From Cerioporus squamosus (Eukaryota; Basidiomycota; Agaricomycetes; Polyporales; Polyporaceae): DNA of 64,000 bases. Each line of letters starts with the position of its first letter. The stretch's first letter is position 1. The notes under the pieces were generated by a model. The model was not told the DNA's origin. It worked only from the letters and a program-made list of their open reading frames with translations, and searched no databases. Shown piece by piece: positions 10,614 through 22,186 of this stretch. The position numbers and the translations under genes were made by a program. Location: assembly GCA_022592435.1 (NCBI GenBank), contig JABYQS010000077.1, forward strand, positions 1 to 64,000, in the 5' to 3' direction.

Positions 10614-13600
10614 ATGTCACCCACCATCTGCCCTAGTTGCACTGCTAGACTTCGGAGCTCAACCTCTTTACCTAGGCACCTTGGTCAAATCGCGTCCTGT
10701 CGTCACAATGCTCGGACACGCCTCCACTCACCATTGCACCCGTCGACTGGGAGGAAGAAACCTCAGCTACCCATGCGGCAATCAGACGCAGGCTCGCCCC
10801 TCCAACCTCGCCTCTCACAACCTGCATCTGTCCCGGATCCAACACCTGACGCAGAAGGAGCCCCATCACCGCCGCAGTCGACAGCTTCTCCAAGTGCAGT
10901 AGCGCAGCCTGAGGAGCTAACCTCAGGGCACAAGTACTACCGTTACCCAACAGCATTCGAGGTCCAGAAGGCATACCGAGATGCCCTTGGACTGCCTGCG
11001 CACGCACCCTTCACTAGCGAAGCCGAGTGGGAGATGGCGGAGTTTGTGATCGAGAGCGGGTTAACACAGGGAGAGACGGATCGCTTGCTGAAGACTCGCA
11101 TGGTGAGATCTTTCAGTTTACCCAGCATGTTCATAAGGGACACTCACATTTTGCAGTACACTCATTGCCGGTCGACAGCACCAAGCGCGTACCGCTCGTT
11201 CAAAGATCGAGACTCGTTCAACAAGGTCGTGGACGGCTTACCAGGGCCCCGGGCGGGATGGAGTCTCGTCGAGATTACGGTAGTCGGGAATGTGCTGGAT
11301 GCAAAGGGCGAACCAAAGAAGGAGGTGCTGGAGTGTTGGGTCCGCAATCCCGCAGAGCTTGTGGCAGACCTCATGGGGAACCCCGAGTTTGCAGATTGCA
11401 TACACTTCGCGCCGAAGGAGGAGTATGTCGATCCCAAAGATGTAGCGGAGGAACTTGGGACATCAGATGGGCCAGCAGAAAGGGAACGCATGTTGACGGA
11501 CTTTGTAAATACAGACTGGTGGAAACGGGTCGACATAAGTGGGACCTGAACCAGTGAAGTAGCGACAGTCATACTCACTGTAGTCTGTAATATGGCAGGC
11601 TGAGATCAAGAAGAAGCATCCAGGCGCGACAATTGCGCCCGTCATCCTCGCATCCGACAAGACACAACTGTCGACATTCAGCGGCGACAAACAGGCGTGG
11701 CCCGTCTACCTGACGATTGGGAACATCGACAAGGATGTACGGCGCAAGCCATCCCGCCGTGCAGTCGTTCTTCTAGGATACCTTCCTGTCACCAAACTCC
11801 ACTGCTTCCACGAGAACGACCGCGCCCTGCAAGGGTACCGTGTCTTCCACTATGCAATGCGTCAGATGCTTGCTCCCTTGATCGACGCCGGAAGGACCGG
11901 GGTCTGGATGACGTGCGCAGACGGCTATGTCCGTCGCGTCTTCCCGCTCCTCGCTGCCTACATTGCTGACCACCCGGAGCAGTGTCTCGTCTGCTGTACA
12001 AAGGAGAACAGGTGTCCAACATGCCTGGTCGAGCGTGACAAGCGTGGGGACTTACTCACCACTTGCTATCGCGACCCCGATGCCACAAAGGCTGCACTGC
12101 AAGACCCGAAGTCAGATGCGTTCAAGGAAGCAGGCCTGCGCGACATACCTCAACCCTTCTGGGCCGACCTTCCGCACGCCAATATCTTCAACTGCATCGT
12201 CCCCGATCTCCTCCACCAGCTGCACAAGGGTGTCTTCATGACGCATCTTGTCAACTGGGTTTCCAAGGATCACGAGGAGGAACTCGACGCACGCTTTGCA
12301 CGGGTCCCACCATATCCCAATTTGCGCATCTTCTCGAAAGGTATATCCACCATCTCGCAGTGGACGGGTAACGAATACCGCCAGATGGAGAAGGTGTTCA
12401 TCGGTCTGATTGACGGCCTGCACGACGATCCTCGTGTCATGACCGCTGCACGCGCGATCCTTGACTTCACATACCTCGCTCATTATCCTTCTCATTCCGT
12501 CTCCACCCTCGAACAGATGCGCGCCGCTCTCGAGTCCTTCCATGCGAACAAGCAAGTCTTCATCGACAAGGCCATACGCACACACTTCAACATCCCGAAG
12601 CTTCACTGGATGCTCCACTACATCTCCTCGATTATCGACTTCGGCTCCTGCGATGGTCTCAGTACCGAGATCTCCGAGCGGCTGCATATCGACTTCGCCA
12701 AGCTTGCTTACCGGGCTTCGAACCGCAAGGATTATATCCGGCAGATGATAGTATGGCTGACTCGCCGCGAGAAAATCCGCTGGTTCCAGGGCTTCTTGCG
12801 GTGGTGCAGCGCGTCGTCTGCCAGCCAAGCAAGTGGTGACCACGTCGAGACCTCGGGGCCACAATGGCAGCATGGAGACAGCATGGACGAAGGCGCAGAC
12901 GACGGCGACAGCGCGTCTCGCAGCGCAGTCACTCTCACACTCAGCGCCGAGGAACCCACAGATGTCGCCGCCGACTCTGCTTCCTTGCAGCCTCCATCCT
13001 CCACTGCCGCCACCCCTCCTCAGCCTTCATACTCCGCCCGAGTAGTCGACACTGCTTGCGCCACATCAACGACCCGGAGGAGCAACGAGACGGAGGAGGA
13101 TGAAGACGCGGATGACGCAGGCCTCGTGAACGAGTTGGTGAGTAGTTGCCTCGGATTTTCACTGACATCTCTTACCGGATGTGTTCCTTATGCCCAGGAC
13201 TCACCCTTCGGACCTTACACCATTGCACGCAAGCCCGGCCTGGGCTTCCTCTCTGGCTCCGACATCGTCTCCAAGGACAGCGCGAGCGACTTCGGGCGCG
13301 TGCTACATGAGTTCCTCTCGCAAGAATGCGGCACATCCACATCTCTTCCCTCGCCGGCCGATCTCCTTACTCGCTCATACGCTGTCTACAAGAAGTTCGA
13401 TCGCACGTTGCCTTCGCTCCGTGGCCTCACATCAGAGACCTATGTCGACACTGTTTTTGCATACCCTGCGCAAGGTCGACGTGCTTCCCGTTACAGTACC
13501 GTCCTCTTCTTGGAGAAGCCAGAGATAGCAGAGAACCTTGGTGTTCGAGGTGTGTTGCCCCACCTATTCTACTTCAAGCCAACTTCGAGCTGATACACTG

Positions 13601-13954
13601 GCAGGCTATCGTGTCGGGCAAGTTCGCGCAATCTTCTCCCTCCCTCCTGATCTGCAGCGACTTCGCCCAGATCCCGTCGACGCTCACGCCCACCTCGCTT
13701 ATGTCGAACTCTATACACCCTTCAAGGACGCCCCGGAACCGTACATTCAGTTATACAAGATTATGCGATCCTATCGGGAGATGAAGCGGCACGCTGTCGT
13801 GCTTCCTGTGCAGCAAATCTTCCGCAGCTGCCACCTTCTCCCTGTCTGCGGGAGCCGCATCAACCGAGCCTGGACGTCAGACACTGTCCTCGAGGAGTGC
13901 GACACTATGTACTTGAATTCTTTCTCTGATCATCATATGTATTTGTTTGTATAG
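10614..13954 (+). CDS. Plavaka transposase, apparently intact
   Basis: Five exons join in phase: 10614-11102, 11157-11528, 11599-13137, 13198-13549 and 13605-13954. They give 1033 residues. The N-terminus carries a C2H2-like finger (C6, C9, H22 and H31 or C29). The catalytic core shows family landmarks: APVILASDKTQLSTFSG (Asp307 a candidate catalytic acid), WPVYLTIGNI, VVLLGYLP, a CPTC knuckle, PDLLHQLHKGVF (Asp490), SERLHIDFAKLAYRASNRKDY (Glu647) and the typical end ..MYLNSFSDHHMYLFV. A Ser/acid-rich linker lies near residues 690-800. The protein would excise and reinsert the element through an RNase H-like DDE core. The residue assignments are my inference from spacing. No stop or frameshift was seen, so the element may still be active. 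Confidence 0.93.
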
Positions 13955-14529
13955 AACGCCACTAGTAGCTCAGCAACAAGGACAGAGTGCATAGCCTCTA
14001 TCATCCATCCACTGTCCCGCGCACACCGGCAATCGCAGTCCTCCTCTGAGGCTCTGGGAGTCCGAAGATCCCCGTCCACCGCAGCTCGCTAGCATTTCCG
14101 ACTCTGCCCAGACCCAGATGGAATGCGTCAGTGTGGATGGATTGCGGGACGCTGGATAGAACGCGCGAGTCGGTATGTACATGGTAAGAACTGATCGTTC
14201 CTGACGGACCTGCCCACTCCAGATACTCCTCGACAGCCGAGCTCCACTCCGGATGGCCCACCCCGGAGCGACGGAACCACGCGATCTATCTGGAACCATC
14301 CCGGTTCCCTGATGCTGCTGGTAATGCAACACCTACGTGATGCGAAGACGGACTGGTAAGACCCAGTGCATCTGTGCCATATCGAGCCGCTGATGCGCGT
14401 CACGGTGATGCTCTCCCGCTGCTTTTCAGGGATCTCAGGGTCACATTCGGTCTCTCTCAGATCCAAGCGCGTGTCATCCGCGGGCATCCGCGCCTATACT
14501 GTACACTGCAACATGGGCCCGCGAGTTCA
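13955..14529. other. Right flank of the Plavaka element, no intact gene
   Basis: A minus-strand open stretch (about 14001-14261) includes YLEWAGPSGTISSYHV, which faintly resembles the C-terminal part of the Agaricomycete F-box family. It lacks a start and any supported exon structure. The right end of the transposon should fall in this segment. Confidence 0.35.
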
Positions 14530-14890
14530 AGAGTATCCACAGCATCCAAATTCATCGCCAGTATGTGGCATGGGGGCTCTATTCTGATGCAAAGGTTGTC
14601 GGTTCACGCATCGAATTATGGGACTGGCAAAACGGGTTGTTTATATGGGTATGTCTCCGAGGCCTTGACAATAAGTATCATCATTCCACCCTACCTGAGG
14701 CGAACGGCCTCCACAGAATCCGTAGCTTGGACATCGCACGTGCAAATGCGGCACGTTGTGTACAGTTCATTCAGAGAGGAGCCAGATCCTGAACTCCGGT
14801 ATCCGTCCGTGATTGTGCACCCGTACGGATACATTGAATTGGTGAGTAACCGTACTGTATACTCTTGTCCTAGAGTCGCTTGATAGTGCT
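14530..14890 (+). pseudogene. F-box-family-like gene fragment
   Basis: In the plus frame through 14565-14645 the sequence reads ..YVAWGLYSDAKVVGSRIELWDWQNG... This resembles the conserved E-L-x-x-W-D-W-x-T/N-G element in the central part of large Agaricomycete F-box proteins. A possible donor site follows at once. Downstream, ..SFREEPDPELRYPSVIVHPYGYIELV.. is also protein-like. No F-box, start codon or complete exon chain is present here. It could be the displaced distal half of the F-box gene at 6768, or an unrelated relic. Confidence 0.3.
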
Positions 14891-15046
14891 GATGAACCTT
14901 GCCGAAGTTCAATCATACAGTCGGACCAGACGCTCCACTGTCCCAGAAGGTGGGATTGAGGATACATACAGTGGACGAAGAGCAACCCAGGTGATATGGC
15001 ATAATGTGGTCGTCATCCTTATATATTTATGATCCTCAAACTCCGG

Positions 15047-16382
15047 TCACGCCGCCGTTCCGCCGTGCTGATTCGTGAGCGCCGCCTCGACCTCCTTTCT
15101 CGCAACCCGGTAAAGCTCCTCAGTCGTGTGCACCGGCTTCCACCCCAGGTCTCTCCGGGCCCTATCCGCGCGGCAGCGCGCGTTCGTGAAGTGCAAGAAC
15201 GCCACGAAGTCGCTCCCAAAGATCTTGGCGCGTTCCTCCGCGGTGACCTCCGTGGGCTCCGGGCCGTCCGCGCGGCCGACCTCAACGAGCGCAGTCCCGA
15301 TCGCCTTGCAGAGGGCGTACAGGCTGTGCTCGCCGTTCTCGGCGAAGTAGTAGCCTTCGCGACCATGCCCGAGTTTGGCGGGTTCGGTGAGCGCCTTGTT
15401 GAAGAGCAGGTAGAGCAGCTCTGCAGCTAGAAGTGGAGAAACGCGGGATTACGATCTTCAATATCAGTGGCCTCGGAGTCTCTCTGCAGCAAGAGCGGCG
15501 GACGAGACTCACTGTCGTCGATGTGGACATCCGCCCAGATGCATGCGCCCTTCCCGACGACACCTGCCCGTCTGCGAGCGAGGAACGCCTTGGCGTACCA
15601 TGACACCTGGTCCATGTTCCGCTTTGCGACCCCCGCCTCGAACAGGGGGCCGCTCGGGAAGCCGTAGATGATACCCGGGGCGACGATGTATGTGCGCGCG
15701 TAACCCTCAGTGTCGGCCGCGATGGCCAGCAGGTCCACGGCGTGATGGACGGCGGTGGAAGGAATGGCGTCGAGGGCGTCGATGTCGAGGTCCGAGGTGA
15801 TCGTCGGGGATGCGTACATGCCGCGGGGATCGTCGATGAGGAAGCCTGCGCCGGACTGCGATGGTGTGAGTGATCATCATGGTACTAAGCTTGCCTGCCA
15901 ACGAGTAGAAGGGTTATCTACTCACGACATGGATGAGGATGGGCGTGTCTCCCGTTTTCTCGTGTCGCTGCTTCATGCCGGCCAGAATGGCTTTCATCGA
16001 GGGCTCATCGTCCGCGTCGGCCTGTGGCATGATGCTGGGCATGAACAGGGAGCTTCTAGGAGTGCGCACAGGCACGTACCGCTTGGAAGACTAGGTGCGC
16101 GCCCTCCGCGAGCTCTGTGAGCTTCTCGAGATCCTTGAGGGAGCCGACGACTGCCTTCACGTTGAACTTGCTTTCAAGCATCTTCGCGCTGTCGGGGTTA
16201 CGAACGAGGGCGGTTATGTTGAAAGTATGCGCCTCCGGGTGGGCCAGGATGTGCTGGAGAGCATGGCCGCCCACGTATCCTACGACGGCAGTCAGTGCGA
16301 GCCCAGGAAAGTATGGTGGTTCAGAGGATTGCTCACCAGTTGCGCCAGTGTAGAATATGGAGAGCGTTCCACTGGTGGGCAT
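15047..16382 (-). CDS. NmrA/NAD-dependent epimerase-like Rossmann-fold protein, copy 2
   Basis: A minus-strand multi-exon gene starts at ATG 16382 and stops at TGA 15047-15049. The N-terminus reads LSIFYTGATG, spliced to GYVGGHALQHILAHPEAHTF, again a glycine-rich dinucleotide-binding loop, then ALVRNPDSAKMLE and VKAVVGSLKDLEKLTEL. Later exons contain ..YIVAPGIIYGFPSGPLFEAG.., a VHIDD motif, ..KLGHGREGYYFAENGEHSLYALC.. and a tail ending NQHGGTAA. The plan and intron places match copy 1 at 4639-5939. The GHGREGYY[LF][TA]ENG segment is almost the same in both copies, so they are paralogues. Function is as uncertain as for copy 1: NAD(P)-binding oxidoreductase or regulator, likely cytosolic. Confidence 0.88.
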
Positions 16383-16446
16383 CCTGTCGGGGTGAGCAGA
16401 GTGGGATAACTAGTAGTAATGGTCGAGTTGTAGTTCTGCAGCCTTC

Positions 16447-16454
16447 CTTTATAG
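16447..16454 (-). promoter_or_regulatory. Candidate TATA box of NmrA-like copy 2
   Basis: On the minus strand the sequence reads TATAAAGG about 65 bases upstream of the start codon at 16382, a usual place for a TATA element in this kind of genome. Confidence 0.4.
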
Positions 16455-17725
16455 CCTGACCTAGCCGTCGGCCATTTTCCCCAAGGCAGAATATCTTGGA
16501 CACGCAGTGGCAGGTGCTGGTCGAGTATACGTAGACGTCCGGCAGCAACTCCCGTAATACTCATTTCCCGATTAACCGGACCGGTGTACGGGGATATATG
16601 GGGTTAACGAGATGTCGTCCAAACAGCGGCAGTGCCGGGCGGATATTCGCGCGGGGTGTTTACGGAGCGTACATTGTACGACCTGAACACATTTGCGGCT
16701 GATAGGATGCAAAGGTAAGAAGACCGCAGCATCACACCGAATCGAAGTCCTCTTGAGTGACGACTTCGAGCGTTCCCTATGTTGCGCGATGCAAACTTGC
16801 AGCCGTGGTTTGCGGGTTCGCCGTGTCCCGATCGGCATATGCCCCCGCACAAGCGAGGCTTTGAGGCACTGCACTGCTGTTGAACGCGTCAGCGTCGTTG
16901 CCGATAGCGCGTCATCGGATGCTTGAAGTCGAGCGTCGGCCTCCTGACCGTCCGAGGGGGGCTAATGAATCGCCACGGAAAATGAGAAACCAAAAGCAAT
17001 AACGTTCAGTTGATTTGAAAAGCTCACTGACAACAGCGATAGTGTACGAGATCAGAACTCGAGTTGATAAACCCGGCAGGCAGAAGCCCGTCACAGAGGA
17101 ACGAGCAATGACCCGCACCTTCCCGTTGTCCCGCAGCGGACGTTAGTAAAAACCTGGAGCGTACGGATGATGGCGGGGAGTTCGAGCGAGACAGCAGAGG
17201 TGACCAGGAACTTGGCATTGCGCAGGTGGCGGTTGAGCGAGGTAAGGGCGCAGACTCTCTGCGGATAAGCCTCATCGATGCGAGGCCGAGCACCCCAGAT
17301 GTTGCTTGCGGTATATATAGCAAGGTTCATGTTCGACTTTGAACCTCGTCAGGTCCGCGCGAGCGCTGTTGTCCCTCGCGAAAATACAATGAGTACTTGG
17401 ACGAGGAGTAGACGCAAAGTACTACTAGTCAATCCGGCCAGTCATGCAGGATATCGGCTTGGACGCCTGTCGAGGTGGTGCATGACTGAGAGGGAAGCGT
17501 GGCGTTCTAGGCGTGGCGTTGAGCGGTTAAGGGCAATGGCTTGGGATCCTAACAAGGACAACTAAGGTACGCGGGCGTCTGGGTCGAGGCCCCAGGCTGG
17601 AGGGGCGTGAAGCCACAGAGGCTCCATAGCAGCTCTCATCACGACCATAACGACCTCATCTCGTTCCATGTATCCTGCTTCGTCTCTATAACTCTCTCTG
17701 TATGCCTATCTGAGGAGACCAAACT
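16455..17725. other. Intergenic, no supported gene
   Basis: Short frames on the minus strand (17024-17330) show no known domain. The last few hundred bases hold the Kelch gene promoter. A CT-rich run with TATAAC is seen just before 17700. Confidence 0.45.
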
Positions 17726-20700
17726 ATGAAATCCCTCCTCTCATCTCTCCTCGTCCTGGGACTAGTGGAGGACTTCGTCTGGGCGCAGCAGTACACCGCG
17801 GTCTCAAGGTGTGTATTCCCATTTAAATCGAACGCGGACAGGGATTCTGGGACGCTTCATTTGGTCTCGAGGGCGCTCCGCGACTGTGGGCCATGAAGCG
17901 TCGAAGCATGGGAGTCAACTGGGCTGGCTGTACCGCGCAAGACTGCGGACGGATAGACCATGATCTCATCGCGGCGGCGAGACCTGCACGGCATGCATAC
18001 CCGCATTTTGGACGGGCGAGAAGGCGCGACATGTACGTCGCGCGAAGATACCGTTTGTCTCGTTTCAGAGCGCAACCAGCCAAAGGGTTTCCTTCTCGTC
18101 TGGGACTCGGCCGGAAGGTTACCTCGCGCGGCAACTTCTCGCCCGTTGGCATGCCTTTTGTCCCGTTCGAAACGCCGGGATGCCTGCCGTGTCTGGAGTG
18201 TCCAACATACAGCATGCAACACTTTTCACGCGCATATACGCGGCAGGTTCAGACCCACAGAGGGTATATTCTGCCTCGCCAAGTCATCTTGACTGCACGG
18301 GGTTGACTGGTCTGTATAGGCTCGTCTCTACATAGGTCATCGAAATGCCAGACCATCTGCGGGTCCGCTACGGAGTCTTGTGAGCGATCGCAGAAACGTT
18401 AAGAAGACTGTCCAAGCGTGGTTCGTGACCCGTCGCGCCATCGCGCCTGCCTCCGCGCGTCGACCGCCGCTGACATGGCCTGATACTCCTGTCTACGTCC
18501 GTCGGGTCTCTCAGCTATGGCCGATAGCGCATATAGCTACCTTTAGTCAGACGTTGTAGGCGCGGTTCTGCCTCGTCCATAAACAGGAAGGGAAACGGGA
18601 CAGAGGGGAGACAGAACTATGCTTACAACGTCTGGTGACTTTCGTATAGGCAGGTGTGGTGCAACGCCCCACGTATCAGCCCTTCCTCGTCCAGTATTAT
18701 GGTTATTAATTGAGCATGGTGCATGGGTGCATATACGCGCTACCGCCGTCTAAGAATCGGCTTCATACCCCTCGGATGACCCACGCGACGCCTCATACCG
18801 CCGCTGTTCGAATCAGAGGACGCGCGCAGCTATCGTTCTGTAGTGGCCTCCGTGACGAAAATACAACCCCACACCCCGTATCTGTCTGCCCCGTCCCCCG
18901 GAAAGCGGGTATCTGCATGTGTCGCGTGCTTGACGCGGTGCTGGATTTGCGGCCTGAGCCGCAAGATCGACGGGTCGCAGAGAACAAGCGGTCGAGGGTT
19001 TCGCGATCAACGGGCAGAACCTCGCTTCTTGACTGCTCGAGGGTGGCTGCTGGGGATAAGGACATTTCAGCACACAGTCGTCGATGCGCTCTACCTGTCT
19101 TCATACCCTCTCCTGCTCGGCAAGTTTTCCGAAAACCTTATGCTGACTCCGTTGAATAGGTGGGGCCAGGCGGCGGCGCTCGTCAATGACGTGCTCTACA
19201 TCCAGGGCGGGCGAACGGACCAGTACAACGCATATGGGTACAGCTCTGCGCCTGTCAACAACGACATCCTCTATCTTCCCCTCAACTCTTCCTTTGACCT
19301 CTCATCGCCGCCATGGGAGTATGTCGCGGGCTGCTCAAACTGCACGACGTCGCAAGGGCCCGCTGTAGCCTGGCATACTCTCACACCGTTCAACACCTCT
19401 GAACTCCTCCTGTTTGGCGGAGACGCCGGGCCAGACATAGCAAGACCTGAGGCGGCGGACTCTGCAGCCATCTTAGACGCATCGGACCGTGTGAAGCCCC
19501 AATGGGACCTCGAGACCTCGTCCTGGGTGAACGAGCCCGAGCGCCGCATGTACCATACTGCATGCGAGAGTGGTGGGCAGGTGTTCATCGTCGGCGGAGA
19601 GAAGACGGATGGGTCAGGGAACGCCTTCTCGGACCACTACGTGTATGACCCGCAAAGTCACTCGTTCACACAACTTCCTTCGACGAACGGCCCACCGGAC
19701 TTGTTCGGGCATGCATCTGTTGTGCTCCCTGACCGAAGGCTGATCGTCTTCGGCGGTTACTCTCCTTCCGAAAATACCCTCCTTCCATTCTCCACCATTT
19801 GGTCACTGGATACCACCGAGTCGAACTATACCTGGCTCTCTCTCGACGTCTCTGAAACGGTTCTACCATCCCCGCGGCGCGGCTTTATCGCTGTCGCCCT
19901 CGATGACGGCAAGGTTCTGATCCAGGGCGGGGCAGATGCGGAGATGCAGAACGTCTTCAGCGACGGCTGGGTTCTGGACACCACTCAGAGCCCAGTGGTC
20001 TGGTCGACCGTGGACGCGCTATCACAAGTTGGGCCTCGGCGGGACCATTTCGCCGCGGCAGTGGGGTCGGAAGTTTTCCTCGGTCTCGGTACGTGTAGTT
20101 CTACTCCTCCATTGCGCTGCTATCTTCCTGACGCCATTGCTGGTTTGCACGAATTCTGCCAGGCTATGGTCAATCTGCGCCTGCCAACGCGAGCCTGCTT
20201 CTGTTCGATGCATCGAAGGGTGCGTTCGCGACGTCGTACACGCCTCCACCTGCTGTCTCAAGTCCGACGACTACGACCCTGCCCGGAGGTACCCCTACGT
20301 CCGGTTCGCCAACAGGTACCGGCAAGGGATCGTCGGGCACGGCCACGGGTACTGGCGGCTCCTCTCCGACTGGCAGCGGTACGCCCGGCGATGGCGGGAA
20401 TGGTGGCAACGGCGGAGGCAACGGCGTAGACCCTCAAGAGAAGTCCGGCAAGTCCCATGCCACGGCTGTCGCCCTTGGTGTCGTGTTGGGTGTTTTGGGT
20501 CTCGTCGCGGGCGGCGGCGCTGCGTTCTACATGAGCAAGCGCCACGCGTCTGGCCGCGACAGCTTCCACCTGCTTGGGCCGTCAGACGACGACGAAAGCC
20601 CGCATCTCGGGCCTGTGATCCCCGTCGCCGGTGCAGGGGGCGCGCGCGAGAAGGGGTTTCCGGTCGTGCAGAACGTCAAGCAGAAGCTCGTCGGACTTGT

Positions 20701-22186
20701 GCCCGGGAGGACCCAGCAGCCAATCCGCCGTGACATGCTCGCCGACGAAGACACGCGGGTGTTCGAGCCGTCGTGGTTTGATGTGCGCCGGGAGGGAAGC
20801 GTTGGCTCTTGGAGCACCGCCGGTCGTGGCGTCCGCCCTGTGCTTGCCGACGTGGTCCACGATTCTCTGACATCGCTCAAGAATGTTGGAGGTGCTATGC
20901 TCGCGTATGCCACGAGCGGTCGTCGGAAGGAAGCCAGTGGGGCGTCGTCGGCGACGTACTGGGACAAGGAGCCGTCATACGACTACTCGGACAAGGCTGG
21001 TTTGGTCGTTCTGCCGGGCCTGAAACAGGGGGCGTCGCGACCGAAGGGAGGCAGGCAGGCTTCCTACACCTCACAGTGGTCGTACTACGAGGACCCCTTC
21101 GCAGACTACGACGTCGAGTCGTTCAAGATGCCTGGTGAAGAGGACGAGTACGACTCGGACGCTGTCGAGCTTCACGGTGCGCCGGCGCTCAACGATCCTC
21201 CGCCGAAACCGTACATGTACAGTCGTGTCGCGCCAGCCTCAGTCGACGTGACGCGATTGACGCCTGTATCGGAGAAGCCCTCGCTCACGACCATGTCCGA
21301 TCCTGCGTCTAGCTCAGACTCGTCGCACGGTGGGACACCACTGACAATCCCGCCCTTCAATACCCTGTCCTCCTCGAATCCTCCGTCTTCCTCCGAGAAC
21401 TCACGCAGCTCGCACGACGCTCCACGCTCACCTCGCCGCCCCTCGTCGATCCTCGACGCTAATCCTCCACCCATCATGTCTACTATGCGGCGGTCCGACA
21501 CCTGGTGGTCCAAGTTCGCTAAGACGCCCTTGCTCGACCGCGCCCGCTCGTCCAATAGCTCGCGCATCTCCGAGCCGCTCGACTTCCGCGACCCGAACCC
21601 GCCCCCGCGCCTCGTGCCCATCAAGGAGTCGTCGAACTCGCTCTCTCCGCAAGACCCGCCGTCCAAGCGCGGCAGCCGTGACGACCCGATGTACGCGAGC
21701 GTGCACCATGGCCGCTCCGCGACGTCGCTGCAGACGTCAAAGACGGCGGACTCGGCGGTAATCGAGAACATGGGCCGCACGATGGACATCGTCCAGAAGG
21801 GCACTGTCTCTTCGCACGTGTCCGGCGAGAGCGCGGGCAGCACGGACAGTGGGACAAGCCTCGAGCCCGAGCAAGCACACGCAGGAGCCCCAGCGCTCGC
21901 GGTGTTTATCCCCTCGCCCGAGCACAGTGCGACCCCAGCTGCCAGCTTCGTGCAGTCCCCGACCGCAATCACGCCCTTGTCACCTGCCGCTGCACCGGTT
22001 CGACGGCCGCAAGGGTCCGTCGCGGCGCGCGTGGAGGCGTTCGAGCAGCGCAGGCGGTCGCCGCCGTCTCCTCCGGAGGCTCAGTCCCGACATAAGAAGG
22101 GGCGGAATAGCGTGTATGGACTCGCGCCGAAGCCGTCGCTGTTCGTCGCCAATCCAGATAGGAGGACATCCAGTGGAGATTCATGA
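17726..22186 (+). CDS. Kelch-propeller membrane protein with signal peptide and mucin-like stalk
   Basis: Three exons (17726-17808, 19160-20088, 20163-22186) join in phase to 1011 residues. Exon 1 encodes a signal peptide (MKSLLSSLLVLGLVEDFVWA) followed by QQYTAVSR, which runs straight into WGQAAALVNDVLYIQGG. Kelch blades fill residues 28-350 (GGRTD, LLLFGGDAG, VFIVGGEKTDG, LIVFGGYSP, VLIQGGAD). A Thr/Gly/Ser/Pro-rich stalk (about 375-430) leads to one membrane segment (about 438-462, ATAVALGVVLGVLGLVAGGG). A 550-residue Ser/Pro-rich cytosolic tail follows. The architecture suggests a surface-anchored protein with an extracellular propeller. The copper-radical chemistry of galactose oxidases cannot be claimed. 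The first intron is 1351 bases, far longer than the others here, and ends in a good branch site (CTGAC) and acceptor. Confidence 0.88.
18548..18634. repeat. 87-base inverted-repeat structure inside the first Kelch intron
   Basis: CAGACGTTGTA at 18548-18558 is perfectly inverted as TACAACGTCTG at 18624-18634, with 65 bases between. It is either a hairpin or a very small MITE-like relic. No convincing target-site duplication is visible. Confidence 0.55.

Larger units (their letters stand above)
7935..13954 (+). mobile_element. Plavaka-type DNA transposon, core region
   Basis: The core consists of an intact Plavaka transposase gene and a divergent DUF6532-like gene. Plavaka elements are cut-and-paste DNA transposons expanded in Agaricomycetes. 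The limits given are those of the two genes. The real ends must lie outside, probably within 7.6-7.9 kb on the left and 13.95-14.5 kb on the right. I looked for CACTA/TAGTG-type inverted ends and found none in a convincing orientation. Including the DUF6532-like gene in the element is inference from adjacency and shared promoter. Confidence 0.6.

Noticed and set aside
13958..13967. CACTAGTAG just after the transposase stop as a possible CACTA end
   Set aside because: A right end should read TAGTG on the plus strand. Here the orientation is wrong, and TAGTG words at 7.73-7.75 kb on the left also point the wrong way.
17024..17330. Overlapping short minus-strand frames upstream of the Kelch gene
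   Set aside because: Two frames of equal length compete, neither shows a known motif, and no exon chain can be formed.
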